Below, piece after piece: positions 44,121-53,272 of a DNA stretch of 64,000 nucleotides. The notes beneath the pieces were generated by a model. That model was not told where the DNA came from, made no database searches, and saw only the letters and a program-made list of their open reading frames with translations. Position 1 is the stretch's first letter; each line of letters opens with the position of its first letter. Made by a program: the position numbers and the translations under genes. The stretch lies in NCBI GenBank assembly GCA_003169695.1, contig PNAS01000057.1, positions 97,026 through 161,025 of the forward strand, given 5' to 3'. This stretch comes from Spartobacteria bacterium (GTDB lineage Bacteria; Verrucomicrobiota; Verrucomicrobiia; Chthoniobacterales; UBA10450).

Positions 44121-44924
44121 ATGTCCATCCATCTTTACGCCGCCTGCTGGAACGAAGAACGCGTTGTCCCATTCTTCCTCCAGCACTATGAGCCGCTCGT
44201 CGATCGCATCGTCATTTACGACGATCGTTCCACCGATCGTTCAGTCGAACTTCTGCGCGCTTCGCCCAAAGTCGAGATCCGGCCATTCAGGCGCGACGCC
44301 GAGTCCTACCTTGACGCGCACCTGACCCTTTTCGAAACCTGCTGGCAGGAAAGCCGTGGATGCGCCGATTGGGTTTGTCTGGTCGACCTGGATGAATTTC
44401 TTTTCCAGCCCGATTGGCACCATTATCTCGCCGCGCAAAAAGACGCTGGCGTCACCATCATTCAAGCGCTCGGCTACGAGATGGTGAGCGAAATTTTTCC
44501 GCCCGCCGGTGCGGCTCTCGCCGACAACCTGACCCGCGGCTACCGCGATCTTCATCTGGATAAGACTGGCCTGTTCGCTCCGGATGCGATCGAGAAAATC
44601 AACCACTCCGTCGGCCGTCATCGTTGTGCTCCCGTTGGCCGGCTCGTGCCGGCGGATTATTGTATGCAATTGCGCCACTACAAGACGCTCGGTCTGGACT
44701 ACCTCCTTGCGCGCACACATGCGCTCGCCGGCAGGCTTACGGGCGACGATCGCGCGCGCGGTTGGAGCGTACATTATCTGCGCGACGACGATTCCATTCG
44801 CGCCCAGTTTCAAGAACAACTCATCCAGGCCGAACCTGTGCCTTCGCCGCGGGTAACACAGCCAAACAAAAAACCTAAGAGGAAACCGTGGTGGCGTCGT
44901 CTGAGCTCGGCGCTTTGGCGCTAG
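44121..44924 (+). CDS. Glycosyltransferase family 2 / DUF23-like protein
   Basis: From the ATG at 44121 the 267-residue protein has a GT-A fold start (IHLYAACWNEERVVPFFLQHY), VIYDDRSTDRS as the nucleotide-binding motif and CLVDLDEFLF with the DxD at about residues 89-91. It ends in a basic region (NKKPKRKPWWRRL). It resembles the glycosyltransferases that act on cell surface glycans, but has no membrane helix. It may be exported with the help of the basic tail or work peripherally. Acceptor unknown. Confidence 0.85.
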   Translation: MSIHLYAACWNEERVVPFFLQHYEPLVDRIVIYDDRSTDRSVELLRASPKVEIRPFRRDAESYLDAHLTLFETCWQESRGCADWVCLVDLDEFLFQPDWHHYLAAQKDAGVTIIQALGYEMVSEIFPPAGAALADNLTRGYRDLHLDKTGLFAPDAIEKINHSVGRHRCAPVGRLVPADYCMQLRHYKTLGLDYLLARTHALAGRLTGDDRARGWSVHYLRDDDSIRAQFQEQLIQAEPVPSPRVTQPNKKPKRKPWWRRLSSALWR

Positions 44925-45265
44925 GCCGTTAAGTTTGAATGGCAGTCGCGAGCAAGAAGAGTCGAAGGGGTCAGAGTAGGGTTGCCCTGATTTGACGGAC
45001 AGTGGACTCGGGATCAATACCCGAAGGAGCCCACATGAAAACACGGTTATCGAAGCCGGCTCTACCCTGGATTGCATGCCCGGCACGCATGCTACCCGCG
45101 CGATCCCCGATCGCGGCGTGTTCTATGTCACTTATTCCATTCGCGGAAAACGGTCCAGCTCGCCGAGCGTGGTGAAGATGTGCTGTTTGTCGAACAGATA
45201 CTTAACAATATCGTCAGGCTTTGATCCTTCGATAGGATGCAGGAGGGGCAGTCCTATGCAGTGAA
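44925..45265. other. Spacer with decayed gene copy and GGGGTCAG motif
   Basis: No intact gene. Contents: repeated phrase at 44932-44958 (also at 41399), a GGGGTCAG...TTTGACGGAC motif at 44969-45000, and the broken aminotransferase 3' end at 45090-45236. Confidence 0.55.
45090..45236 (-). pseudogene. Broken copy of the aminotransferase 3' end, copy A
   Basis: Bases 45152-45236 match parts of the intact gene (49549-49566 and 49620-49686) with an internal loss of about 55 bases. The flanking 45090-45145 is not in the intact gene but is shared with the other broken copy (48528-48582). Confidence 0.7.
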
Positions 45266-45586
45266 CTAGTAACCCAATTCCGCTTTCCTTTGGGCGGCGG
45301 TCGGCAAGGGATCCTTTTTCTTCTCGATGGCACCCTGGCCCGACTCTTGCACCCGCCTGCCCTCAGTCGCGTTGAATTCAATATCCGATTGAAACTCGGG
45401 CGGAACCTCCTCCCCGGCGTAGATGGCGTGCACCGGACATTCATCCACGCAAGCCATGCAATCGATGCACTCCTCCGGGTGAATGACAAGTTGACCTTCC
45501 AACTCATAAAAGCAGGCCACGGGACACACCAACACGCAGTCGGTGAATTTGCACCCCACACATTTATTGGTAACGACATGCGCCAT
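45266..45586 (-). CDS. fdxA: 7Fe ferredoxin (FdxA-like)
   Basis: The 106-residue protein has two Cys clusters: C9, C12, C17 and C21 followed by C25 ([16 protein letters not shown]) and C40, C43, C46, C50 ([12 protein letters not shown]). This fits the [3Fe-4S][4Fe-4S] ferredoxins of the FdxA type, with the usual charged C-terminal tail. It carries electrons in the cytosol. The gene is single; partner enzymes are not adjacent. Confidence 0.95.
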   Translation of the reverse strand: MAHVVTNKCVGCKFTDCVLVCPVACFYELEGQLVIHPEECIDCMACVDECPVHAIYAGEEVPPEFQSDIEFNATEGRRVQESGQGAIEKKKDPLPTAAQRKAELGY

Positions 45587-45753
45587 AAATCATTTCTGTT
45601 CCAGGTTCATCGGGCTTACGAGAGCAGGTTCGACGACGCGGTGCGAGTTTGCCAATACGTTTTTGGGAAAAAGGGGTCACACCGAACGCATACACCACCT
45701 CGGCGACTCGATTGCAGGCTCTCAACACTCAACTCTCAACTATTAGTCGGGCG

Positions 45754-46341
45754 TTACTTCTTCTCCAAAAGCGGCAGGTACGCTTCGTAGTGTTCCAGTC
45801 TCATTCGTTCGACCGGAATGAAATGGAAGGCGGCCGAATTGAGGGTGTAGCGTTGTCCGCTCGGCGACTGCGGGTCGGCAAAGACGTGGCCAAGGTGGGC
45901 GTTGCTTCGTTTGGCGCGCACCTCCGTGCGCTGCATCTCGTGCGAATTGTCCAGGGTCTCGACGAGGAGATCTTTCGAGATTGGTTTGCTGAACGTCGGC
46001 ATGCCGAGGCCGCAATCGTATTTGTCGACCGAAGTGAAGAGCGGTTCGTTGGTGATAACATCGACGTAGATGCCGAAACGGTCGTTGTTCCAGAATTCGT
46101 TTTGGAATGGCATCTGGGTGCCGCTTTCGCGCACGACATGGTACTGCTCCGGCTTTAATCGGCGTTTCAAAGTGGCGTCGCTCGGGACCGGCCGGTTCGG
46201 ATCGAAACCGATGACCTCATTTTCCTTCTGCTCGAGAAAGAAGAAGTAAATCCCCCCGGCGGCGAGCGCGGTCACCACGACGAGACCGATGTACGTGCTG
46301 AGCGTCGACTTTTCTTCGCTGGTTATTCGTCCCCCGTTCAT
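45754..46341 (-). CDS. MsrB-like protein, membrane-anchored, catalytic Cys missing
   Basis: From the ATG at 46341 the 195-residue protein has one membrane helix (YIGLVVVTALAAGGIYFFFLE) and a complete MsrB (SelR) domain: RLKPEQYHVVRESGTQMPF, YDCGLGMPTFSKPI and VRAKRSNAHLGHVFAD. Normal MsrB reduces methionine-R-sulfoxide with a Cys in RYCxNS; here the same place reads RYTLNS. The usual GWPSF motif is GMPTF, and a Cys sits in YDCG. So it is either inactive, uses another residue, or has a different role. The TTG start 24 bases upstream is less likely. Confidence 0.88.
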   Translation of the reverse strand: MNGGRITSEEKSTLSTYIGLVVVTALAAGGIYFFFLEQKENEVIGFDPNRPVPSDATLKRRLKPEQYHVVRESGTQMPFQNEFWNNDRFGIYVDVITNEPLFTSVDKYDCGLGMPTFSKPISKDLLVETLDNSHEMQRTEVRAKRSNAHLGHVFADPQSPSGQRYTLNSAAFHFIPVERMRLEHYEAYLPLLEKK

Positions 46342-46477
46342 CTGATCGCGCTCGACGTGATTCAATCAGAGATTGGCCGCGTTCGGCAAGCTCGATCTCA
46401 CATCTTTTGGCTGAAAGGCGAAAGTCTCGAGGACAGCGCACGGCTGCGCGGAGTGGCAAGGTGCTGGGTAATTGGGG

Positions 46478-46570
46478 GTCAGTCATCAAATCTAGTTGCG
46501 GGATCAGATCGCCTTTTTCAGAATGTCAGGAGGAGTTTCAATGATTAGCTCTGACTCCTTTTCGCCGTGC
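46478..46570. repeat. GGGGTCAG...CTGACTCC inverted motif
   Basis: GGGGGTCAGTCATCAAATC at the left and GATTAGCTCTGACTCC at the right form the inverted ends of a 90-base piece. Similar GGGGTCA(G/A) motifs with a TTGAC partner occur at 41266, 41617, 44969 and 58987. This is the usual look of sequences moved by REP-associated transposases; no such transposase is in this window. Confidence 0.45.
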
Positions 46571-46571
46571 A

Positions 46572-48110
46572 TCAATGATCCGGGTAGGCATCGAGCCAGG
46601 CGGCGTTTTGCAGCAGATCCATTAGCCTTCGATTATCGGCCGAAAGCGGGGGCAGCCACGGACCGATTTCTTCTCGTTCCCACCAGATGCCAGCATCATT
46701 CGGTGGCGCGAATTTGTAGCGATACAACGTCGCGCGCACGTAACGTGGCGGCTTGGCAGGGAATGGGTTGTTGCTGAAGAGACTCAGCGCCGCGCCGTCA
46801 TTGTGCAAAAGTTTCCAGACGAGGTGGAGCGTCCACGGATACTCGTTGGGTGTGCCCATGGCGGCGAACCACATCTGCCAGTCGAGCCGCAACTGGTAAG
46901 GCGCGATTTGCGGCGGGCGACGGTCGAGCAGGACAGGAAGTCCTTTGTAAAGATATGGCTTCCATTCGCCGTCGAGATCGGGGGTGAAGGAATCGGTTCC
47001 TTCGAAGACAACGTTCAAACGCTCGGTCCCGACGGTACCGAACGCGCCATAGGTGTTAACCAAGTCTAACGAGGTGAATGATGTGTTCATGATCTGGTGG
47101 GGTGAAACGAGGTTAAGCAACGGTTGAATACTCAGGAACGCGATCAGGACGCCGATTACATAGCTGACGACCGTCATCGGCCGGGACGGTTGCGATTTTG
47201 CCGCCGCAGCCTGCATTCGCCGCACGAGGGCTGAGGGTAAAAGTTTGGACCAGAAGCGATCGTCGAAGCACGCGAGGGCGGGAAGAATTGTGAGCCAGTT
47301 CAGAAAGGAGAGGTTTCCGCTCAGAGCGATCGTGATTTGAAAGAGAACAATAATGCTGCCGGCGATGTAACGGCCTAGACGCGGCCAAAAGAGAAACCAC
47401 GGCGCGACCAGCTCGGCGATGTGGTTGAAGAGCGTGCCGCCGCGCAAGACCGTGCGCGGCAGAAAATGAAACCAGCGGCTGAGCCCGTTCGGAATCGGCT
47501 GCGTTTGGAAGTGATAATAAAGCGCAGTGAGATCGCGCCAGGTGGCATCGCCGCGAATCTTGATGAGGCCCGAGCCCAGCATGATGCGGAAACTAAGGAC
47601 GCGAAAAAACCAGATGATAACGCGCGGTGTTTCGCGGCGGGGGAATGGCCGCGGGTCGAGCAGCGGACAAAGAAAGATGGCGAGGAAACCGGTCTCGAGC
47701 AGCTGGAACTCCCAACCGTACCCGTACCAATCCTGACCTAGATGGACGAACGACATGTAAATAGCCCACAAAACTGCCAGCAGAATGGCGTTGGCATAAC
47801 CAGCCACGACTACGCACGAAAGCGCGAATCCAATCCAAGCAGTCGCGACCAGTATGGTATCGGAATGATCGAACCAAAAGATTGATGGCAGCCTCCGGAA
47901 GGCGGGCCACGTTCCGCCTAACGAGTCTTGAACACCGGAAATGAAGTGATTAAGCGGCAACAAGCCATGCGATCCGATGAGCGGCAGGACTTGATTGGCC
48001 GCGACCAGAAATGCGACTGCATAGATGATACCGAGCAGCCGCAGAATGACGAAGCGCGTCAGCCAATAGCTGGAGCTTTTCGCCGCTGCCTGTGACCGCG
48101 TCTCCTCCAT
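46572..48110 (-). CDS. Lipase maturation factor family protein
   Basis: The 512-residue membrane protein has about six helices and the LMF signature: a ...SHGLLPLNHFI loop, FDHSDTILVATAWIGFALS, FRIMLGSGLIKIRGDATWRDLTALYYHFQTQPIPNGLSRW (the LMF core) and the C-terminal region LRLDWQMWFAAMGTPNEYPW. In animals LMF1 helps lipases fold in the ER; bacterial members are of unknown role. It stands alone. Confidence 0.95.
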   Translation of the reverse strand: MEETRSQAAAKSSSYWLTRFVILRLLGIIYAVAFLVAANQVLPLIGSHGLLPLNHFISGVQDSLGGTWPAFRRLPSIFWFDHSDTILVATAWIGFALSCVVVAGYANAILLAVLWAIYMSFVHLGQDWYGYGWEFQLLETGFLAIFLCPLLDPRPFPRRETPRVIIWFFRVLSFRIMLGSGLIKIRGDATWRDLTALYYHFQTQPIPNGLSRWFHFLPRTVLRGGTLFNHIAELVAPWFLFWPRLGRYIAGSIIVLFQITIALSGNLSFLNWLTILPALACFDDRFWSKLLPSALVRRMQAAAAKSQPSRPMTVVSYVIGVLIAFLSIQPLLNLVSPHQIMNTSFTSLDLVNTYGAFGTVGTERLNVVFEGTDSFTPDLDGEWKPYLYKGLPVLLDRRPPQIAPYQLRLDWQMWFAAMGTPNEYPWTLHLVWKLLHNDGAALSLFSNNPFPAKPPRYVRATLYRYKFAPPNDAGIWWEREEIGPWLPPLSADNRRLMDLLQNAAWLDAYPDH

Positions 48111-48253
48111 GATCCAAACTCTGCCTCATCCGAGCATGAGCCCCGTCGAGAAAATCCGCGAGCGCTTTTCTTGCGCTGCAACATGATCGTGCTGTTCAGT
48201 CTGAAGAAGTCAGAGCTAATTGTTTACATTCCGTTGCCGGATCGGAGGTCAGA

Positions 48254-48366
48254 TTTGTAGGGCGTCTGTGTCAGACGCCAATAGTCTCGGATGGCGTTTG
48301 GCACAAACGCCCTACAACTCAGATCGAATCGAAGACATAGGCGCTTGGCACAAGCGCCTCTACATT
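48254..48366. repeat. Palindromic BIME-like element, copy 6 plus half unit
   Basis: A full two-hairpin element (48254-48320) plus the AGGCGCTTGGCACAAGCGCC variant (48337-48366); the pair is nearly identical to 43862-44091 minus its middle. Confidence 0.85.
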
Positions 48367-48387
48367 GCGGCTACGACGGCACTCCGG

Positions 48388-48668
48388 TGCGCGCGATCTT
48401 CTCCATTTGTTGAAACTCGCTCGCGACCCGCACTCGCTCGCTGCTTCCCTCGCAGCTTTACCTTGATCACTCGCACTGCCCCGTGCTTGCGCCAGGTCGA
48501 GCCGACTTGCACACCCTAGCTGCCTTGCCGTCTACCCGCGCGATTCCCGATCGCGACGTGTTCTATGTCACTTATCCCATTCGTTCCATGCGCAAAAACG
48601 ATCCAGCTCGCCGAGCGTGGTGGACACATTGGGCATGATACGAATGCCCTGAAACTCCTCGTGGAAGC
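48388..48668 (-). pseudogene. Broken copy of the aminotransferase 3' end, copy B
   Basis: 48388-48411 and 48585-48668 match the intact gene at 49517-49540 and 49535-49612, with an insert of about 175 bases between them. Part of the insert (48528-48582) is shared with copy A at 45090-45145. Confidence 0.7.
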
Positions 48669-48729
48669 GGACGGGACCGCGCGCACCTCCTTGGCCAATG
48701 GCAGGCCGGCCGCGCCCGCTTCACCAAAG

Positions 48730-49344
48730 CTAGCGGGCTTCGCCGGAGAGGGCGCGCTTTACTTCGGGGATCACTTTTTCGTAACGACTGACGAGGGCGG
48801 GCTCTTGCTGGTTTACGTCATCGAGATAGAACATCATGGTGGGAGCCAAACCTTTCAGGTTGTCACTCGAAAGACTGGCCGGCGTAAAGACGGCGGAGAG
48901 GAAGCTGTCTTCCAACTTCTGAAAGGCATTTTGCTGGGTGTAGACCTTGGAGATATCGAATGCCAAATCCGGCTTGAGATAAGATAAGGCTTGCGTGGCC
49001 AACGCCAGATCCCATGCGGTATGTTCGAAGATCACCGGGCGCATGCCTTCGAAGTGGACGCTCGTATTAAAGCGATCGTCGCTCGGCGGCTCCTTGCTCG
49101 CGAGAAATTCGTGCAGCTCGCGCGCGAACGTTTCGTGATATTGGCGGTTGTGTTGCGTGGCCTGGCGATTCGCTTCCATTTCTCCGGCGAAGTTGCGCAG
49201 GGCGGCCCGGGCCTGCGCGCGATGCTCGCGGCCCTCGTGCCAGTTGTTCGCCCAGAGGGCGAGAAAAACGCCGATAGTGATCAGCGCGACTTCGAAGAAC
49301 AGGTTGAGGAACGACCTTCGATGTTCTCCGCCGTGCAGGCTCAT
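48730..49344 (-). CDS. Membrane-anchored helical protein (DUF6090-like)
   Basis: From the ATG at 49344 the 204-residue product has a short basic head (HGGEHRRSFLN), one membrane helix (LFFEVALITIGVFLALWANNW) and a long charged helical domain. This fits the DUF6090 kind of single-helix proteins of unknown role. The longer open frame to 49542 overlaps the aminotransferase gene and is not used. The gene at 29006, now frameshifted, has the same build. Confidence 0.8.
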   Translation of the reverse strand: MSLHGGEHRRSFLNLFFEVALITIGVFLALWANNWHEGREHRAQARAALRNFAGEMEANRQATQHNRQYHETFARELHEFLASKEPPSDDRFNTSVHFEGMRPVIFEHTAWDLALATQALSYLKPDLAFDISKVYTQQNAFQKLEDSFLSAVFTPASLSSDNLKGLAPTMMFYLDDVNQQEPALVSRYEKVIPEVKRALSGEAR

Positions 49345-49496
49345 GTGCGAGAGGATGCCCGAGCGAGGGAACATTTCAAGCTTTCCGGAAGGTCGGAATG
49401 GGAGGCGCGAGCGTTGGCATTTGTCCCTGGCCGCCGCTATGGAAGAGGCTTCGATCTCTTGTCGACGGTCAGAGACCGCCGCTCCAGAAGGGGCCG

Positions 49497-50825
49497 CTAG
49501 GACGGCAATCCCTTGCGCGCGATCATCTCCATCTGTTCGCAAAAACGATCCAGCTCGCCGAGCGTGGTGTAGACGTTGGGCGTAATACGAATGCCTTGAA
49601 ACTCCTCGTGGACGATGGGCGTGGTAAAGATGTGATGTTTGTCGAACAGATACTTAACGACGGCGTCAGGGGTTGTTCCTTCGATATGAACGTTCGCGAT
49701 GGCGCACGATTGATTCGGATCAAACGAAGTGTTGAAGCGAACCTTGGGCACATCTTTGAGCCGGTTCATCCAGTAACGTGACAAGTAACGTAACCGTGCT
49801 TCTTTGCGTTTGCCGCCGATCCCGTTGTGAAAGACCAGCGCCTCGCCAATGGCCAGCTTGATCGCCGCCGAGTGGGTGCCAATCTCCTCGAACTTGCGGA
49901 TGTCCGACGCTTGCTTGGATTCCGCGGCCATCAACGGCCAGATCTTTTCGATCTTATCGCGCTTCACGTAAAGCAGACCCGTGCCTTTGGGAGCGTACAA
50001 CCACTTATGCAGGCTGGTGCCGAAGTAATCACAACCCAGGTCCTTCTGTTTGAAATCAAACTGCGCGAAGGAATGCGCGCCGTCCACAATCGTCTCAATT
50101 CCTTTGGCGCGAGCCAGGTCGCAGACAGCCTTCACGGGAGTGATCTGTCCCGTGATGTTGACCTGATGCGCCATCAGAATCAGGCGCGTTCGGCTGGTAA
50201 TTCCTTTTTCAAAGGCCGCGGTGATCTCATCGAGGTTCTTTGGCGGGATGGGAATCTGAATCAGCTTAAGCTTCAGGCCTTCTCGCTTCTCACGCTGACG
50301 CAGCGTGGTAAGCATGCGCGGATAATCCTGGGTGGTGGTGAGAATTTCATCACCCGGCTTAAAGTCCATCCCCATCAAAAGAATCTCGAGTGACTCGGAA
50401 GCATTGCGCGTGATCGCAATCTCTTCGCGATCGCAGCCGAACAATTCCGCCAGGCCGGTGCGAATCGTTTCCGATTGTGGCTCGAGAATTTGCCACATGG
50501 TGTAGGCGGTGGCGTCTTCCTGTTGCCAGGTGTAACGCACCAGTGCCTCGGTCACGATCCGCGGGCTGGGCGAAACGCCGCCATTGTTCAGATTGATGAT
50601 GCCACGCGTGACGGAGAAAGAGTTCTGAATGACGGCCCAGTAGTCTTCATCCATGGCCGCCTCCTCCGGCGTCAAATGCGCCACGCTCTGCGTCGCTGCC
50701 GCGACGGTTTTCAGCAACGACGCGACCGTCGCGGAAGAAAGCGCGGCCAGACCGAGGCCTTTGCCGGCGAGCAAAAGAAAGTTGCGTCGAGTGCGCTCAC
50801 GAAGCATGGAATTTGAAATCGTCAC
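49497..50825 (-). CDS. Class V aminotransferase, Tat-exported
   Basis: The 442-residue protein has a twin-arginine signal (RERTRRNFLLLAGKGLGLAALS) and a fold-type I PLP domain of the isopenicillin-N epimerase/cysteine desulfurase kind: INLNNGGVSPSPRIV, ITRNASESLEILLMGMDF, VDGAHSFAQFDF (PLP Asp) and TSLHKWLYAPKGTGLLYV with the PLP Lys. It likely acts in the periplasm after folding with PLP in the cytosol. The reaction is not known. Two broken copies of its 3' end are at 45090 and 48388, so the 3' part of this gene has been copied in this locus. Confidence 0.92.
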   Translation of the reverse strand: MTISNSMLRERTRRNFLLLAGKGLGLAALSSATVASLLKTVAAATQSVAHLTPEEAAMDEDYWAVIQNSFSVTRGIINLNNGGVSPSPRIVTEALVRYTWQQEDATAYTMWQILEPQSETIRTGLAELFGCDREEIAITRNASESLEILLMGMDFKPGDEILTTTQDYPRMLTTLRQREKREGLKLKLIQIPIPPKNLDEITAAFEKGITSRTRLILMAHQVNITGQITPVKAVCDLARAKGIETIVDGAHSFAQFDFKQKDLGCDYFGTSLHKWLYAPKGTGLLYVKRDKIEKIWPLMAAESKQASDIRKFEEIGTHSAAIKLAIGEALVFHNGIGGKRKEARLRYLSRYWMNRLKDVPKVRFNTSFDPNQSCAIANVHIEGTTPDAVVKYLFDKHHIFTTPIVHEEFQGIRITPNVYTTLGELDRFCEQMEMIARKGLPS

Positions 50826-51036
50826 AAGATGGAATCAGCGTGATTAGGAGTTTGTCAGTTCATCCATTCTCTGTCCGGTACCCTGCGGTAAGTCAAGAAC
50901 ATGCGCTCGAAAGCGCTTCGGAATTAGTTTCGAGGTTTCTCCCTGGCCGCTGGACACAAGAAGGCGGTGTCGCCGATTGAAGCGCTAGCGAGCCACTTGC
51001 GTTGACAGCATTTTCCCAATACGTACACTGCGATGC
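50826..51036. other. Divergent promoter region
   Basis: About 210 bases between the divergent aminotransferase and aldo/keto reductase genes. No repeat family is visible. It should hold both promoters; I cannot point to a clear box. Confidence 0.4.
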
Positions 51037-52032
51037 ATGGAAGAGAGTTCTGCAAACGCACAGCATGAGCCGCGAGAAAGCGGGATCACTCGCCGGATAT
51101 TCCTTGGCACAACGTTGGGTGGCGGAGCCGCGATCCTGGCCGGAGGATCGAGCGTGATCTTCAGCACTGCTTCGAATGCGGCCACCAACGCGGGTGCTGA
51201 TTCGATGTTCAAGCTCGGTGGCGATCTTTCGGTTAATCGGCTCGGCTTTGGCGCGATGCGCATCACCGGCGAGGGTATCTGGGGTTGGCCGCCGGACCGG
51301 GATGAGGCCCGCAAAGTCCTGCGGCGGGCGGTTGAGCTCGGCGTTAATCTCATCGATACGGCGGATGCGTACGGTCCCGAAACAAGCGAGCTGCTCATCG
51401 CAGAAGCGCTCCATCCTTACCCGAAAGGACTAGTGATTGCCACCAAAGGCGGTTTCACCCGACCCGGCCCCGGCCAGTGGGTGGCGAACGGTCGACCGGA
51501 GTACCTGACGCAATGTGTCGAGAAGAGCCTGAAGCGACTAAGGCTGGAGCGGATTGATCTTTACCAATTGCATCGCGTGGATCCGAACGTGCCGATGGAA
51601 GAGTCACTCGGCGCAATCAAGAAAATGCAGGAGGCGGGGAAGATTCGCCATGTGGGATTATCCGAGCTGGGGCCGGAGGAGATTGCGCGGGCGCGCAAAG
51701 TTCTTCCGATCGTGAGCGTGCAGAATCAGTACAACGTAAGCTACCGAAAGTGGGACAATGCACTGGCCTATTGCGAGAAGGAGGGGCTTGGCTTTATGCC
51801 CTGGTCGCCAGTGGGCGGGGGCAGATCGCTGAAAAGCGGCGCACTTGAAACGGCGGCGAAGAATCATGGCGCAAGCGTCTACCAGCTTGCGATCGCATGG
51901 CTGCTGGCTCGATCCCCTGTGATGCTGCCGATCCCGGGCACGTCGTCAGTCGCACACCTCGAAGAGAATGTCGCCGCCGGAAAGCTTCAACTAACGCCGG
52001 CAGAGTTGGAAGCGCTCAACGGCGCGGGCTAG
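51037..52032 (+). CDS. Aldo/keto reductase, Tat-exported
   Basis: The 331-residue protein starts at 51037 with a twin-arginine signal (ITRRIFLGTTLGGGAAILAGG) and an AKR barrel: VNLIDTADAYGPETSE with catalytic Asp and Tyr, VIATKGGF with Lys, LYQLHRVD with His, and IPGTSSVAHLEENVAAG for NADPH binding. Such enzymes reduce carbonyls with NADPH. A Tat-exported form needs its cofactor loaded before export. It faces the GlxA-type regulator gene tail to tail. Confidence 0.93.
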   Translation: MEESSANAQHEPRESGITRRIFLGTTLGGGAAILAGGSSVIFSTASNAATNAGADSMFKLGGDLSVNRLGFGAMRITGEGIWGWPPDRDEARKVLRRAVELGVNLIDTADAYGPETSELLIAEALHPYPKGLVIATKGGFTRPGPGQWVANGRPEYLTQCVEKSLKRLRLERIDLYQLHRVDPNVPMEESLGAIKKMQEAGKIRHVGLSELGPEEIARARKVLPIVSVQNQYNVSYRKWDNALAYCEKEGLGFMPWSPVGGGRSLKSGALETAAKNHGASVYQLAIAWLLARSPVMLPIPGTSSVAHLEENVAAGKLQLTPAELEALNGAG

Positions 52033-52174
52033 CGATCGGGCGGGCGCTCACCTACCGAGAAGCCTCAGCGTCATGCCCCTTGCGAGGCCGCCCTCGTGCC
52101 GCATTTTCTGGTGGCCATGAGTTCGATGTATCCGCCCGCGCAACGCTGAGATTTGGCGTTTTCATCTGTGTTGT

Positions 52175-53222
52175 TCACGTGCCGCTGGCCTTGACCTTTA
52201 GTCGCCGTTGCACATGGCGCATACTTCGAAAATGGCGACGATAGTGTCCCGGCGCAACGCTCAGTGCCCGCTGGAAAACATTGCGCATCGAATTGACATT
52301 CCAAAAGCCGCACTCGCCGGCGATCGTTTCCAGGCTGTTTCGACTTTCTTCCAGTCGCGAGCCGCTTCGACTCGGAGGCGTTCCACAAACTTCGCGGGCG
52401 TGGTCTTCATCTCTTTGGTGAAGACCCGGGCAAAATTGCGAGGGCTCATCGCGACCCGTTCCGCGAGCACCGGCACATTCAGCGATTTGGTTAAGTTGTC
52501 GAGCACCCATGACTCCAGTTCGCGCAACGGTTTTCGGTCAGTGAGTTGCATGGATAGAGCAGCGCTAAATTGCGACTGCCCTCCGGGGCGGCGCAAGTAA
52601 AGCACGAGGTTGCGAGCCACCTGCAGCGCCAGCCTCGAGCCATGGTCTTCTTCCACGAGAGCCAAAGCCAGGTCCATTCCTGCGGTAACCCGGCGGACGT
52701 ATACACACTCCCATCACGGATAAATATTGGGTTGGGATCAACGTCGGCTCGCGGGCACTTCTTGGCGAGAAGCTCGCACCATCTCCAATGAGTTGTCACT
52801 TTGCGGCCGTCGAGCAGGCCGGCTCGAGCAAGGAGCAGTGCGCCCGTGCAGACCGAGCCAATTCGCCGAATTCCTCCAGCCACCTTTTTGATCCATTGCA
52901 CTACTTCAGGGCCTATCTCATCGTTCTCAATTGCGCTTCCACCAGCTATGAGCAGGGTGTCGATCTCCCCGCGGACCCGCCGAAACGTCTTATGTGCTGC
53001 GATTCGCAATCCGCAGTTCGTAACAACTGACGTGCGGGGAGAGGTGGTTACGACCTCAACAGAATAGATCGGAAGAGATCGGGGATTTTGGCTCGTGAAC
53101 ATCTCTGCGGCACGGGTAAAGACTTGAAATGGCCCGACCAGATCCAGGATCTCCGTCCCCGGCCCCGCAATGAGCACCACCCGCCGCGTTCGCTCCTGCT
53201 CTTGACTGAATAGGTCGTTCAC
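52175..53222 (-). pseudogene. GlxA-type transcriptional regulator with two frameshifts
   Basis: The ATG at 53222 opens a DJ-1/PfpI-like domain (VVLIAGPGTEILDLVGPFQVF, IGSVCTGALLLARAGLLDGRKVTTHW) that goes out of frame near 52690 where one G is missing from a GGGG run (SAG then VTAGMDLALALVEE in another frame). The AraC-type HTH part follows (SPRNFARVFTKEMKTTPAKFVERLRVEAAR) and is lost again near 52355, continuing RLEESRNSLETIAGECGFWN to a stop at 52175. With two base changes this is a normal GlxA regulator of about 350 residues. It sits 50 bases downstream of the DJ-1/YHS gene. Confidence 0.85.
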
Positions 53223-53272
53223 TTTTCTCGGTTGTTACGAAACCCGCAGATGACAGGTGTCCTTGTGCCGCA

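Larger units (their letters stand above)
48111..48729. other. Repeat-rich spacer with a broken gene copy
   Basis: No intact gene in about 620 bases. Palindromic elements at 48254-48320 and 48337-48366, then the second broken copy of the aminotransferase 3' end (48388-48668). Confidence 0.6.

Noticed and set aside
39083..48366. Palindromic repeats as a CRISPR array
   Set aside because: Spacing is irregular, units are inverted pairs rather than direct repeats with unique spacers, and no cas gene is present.
49344..49542. N-terminal extension of the DUF6090-like protein to 49542
   Set aside because: This part overlaps the 3' end of the aminotransferase gene and shows no membrane or family signal; the ATG at 49344 precedes the normal start.
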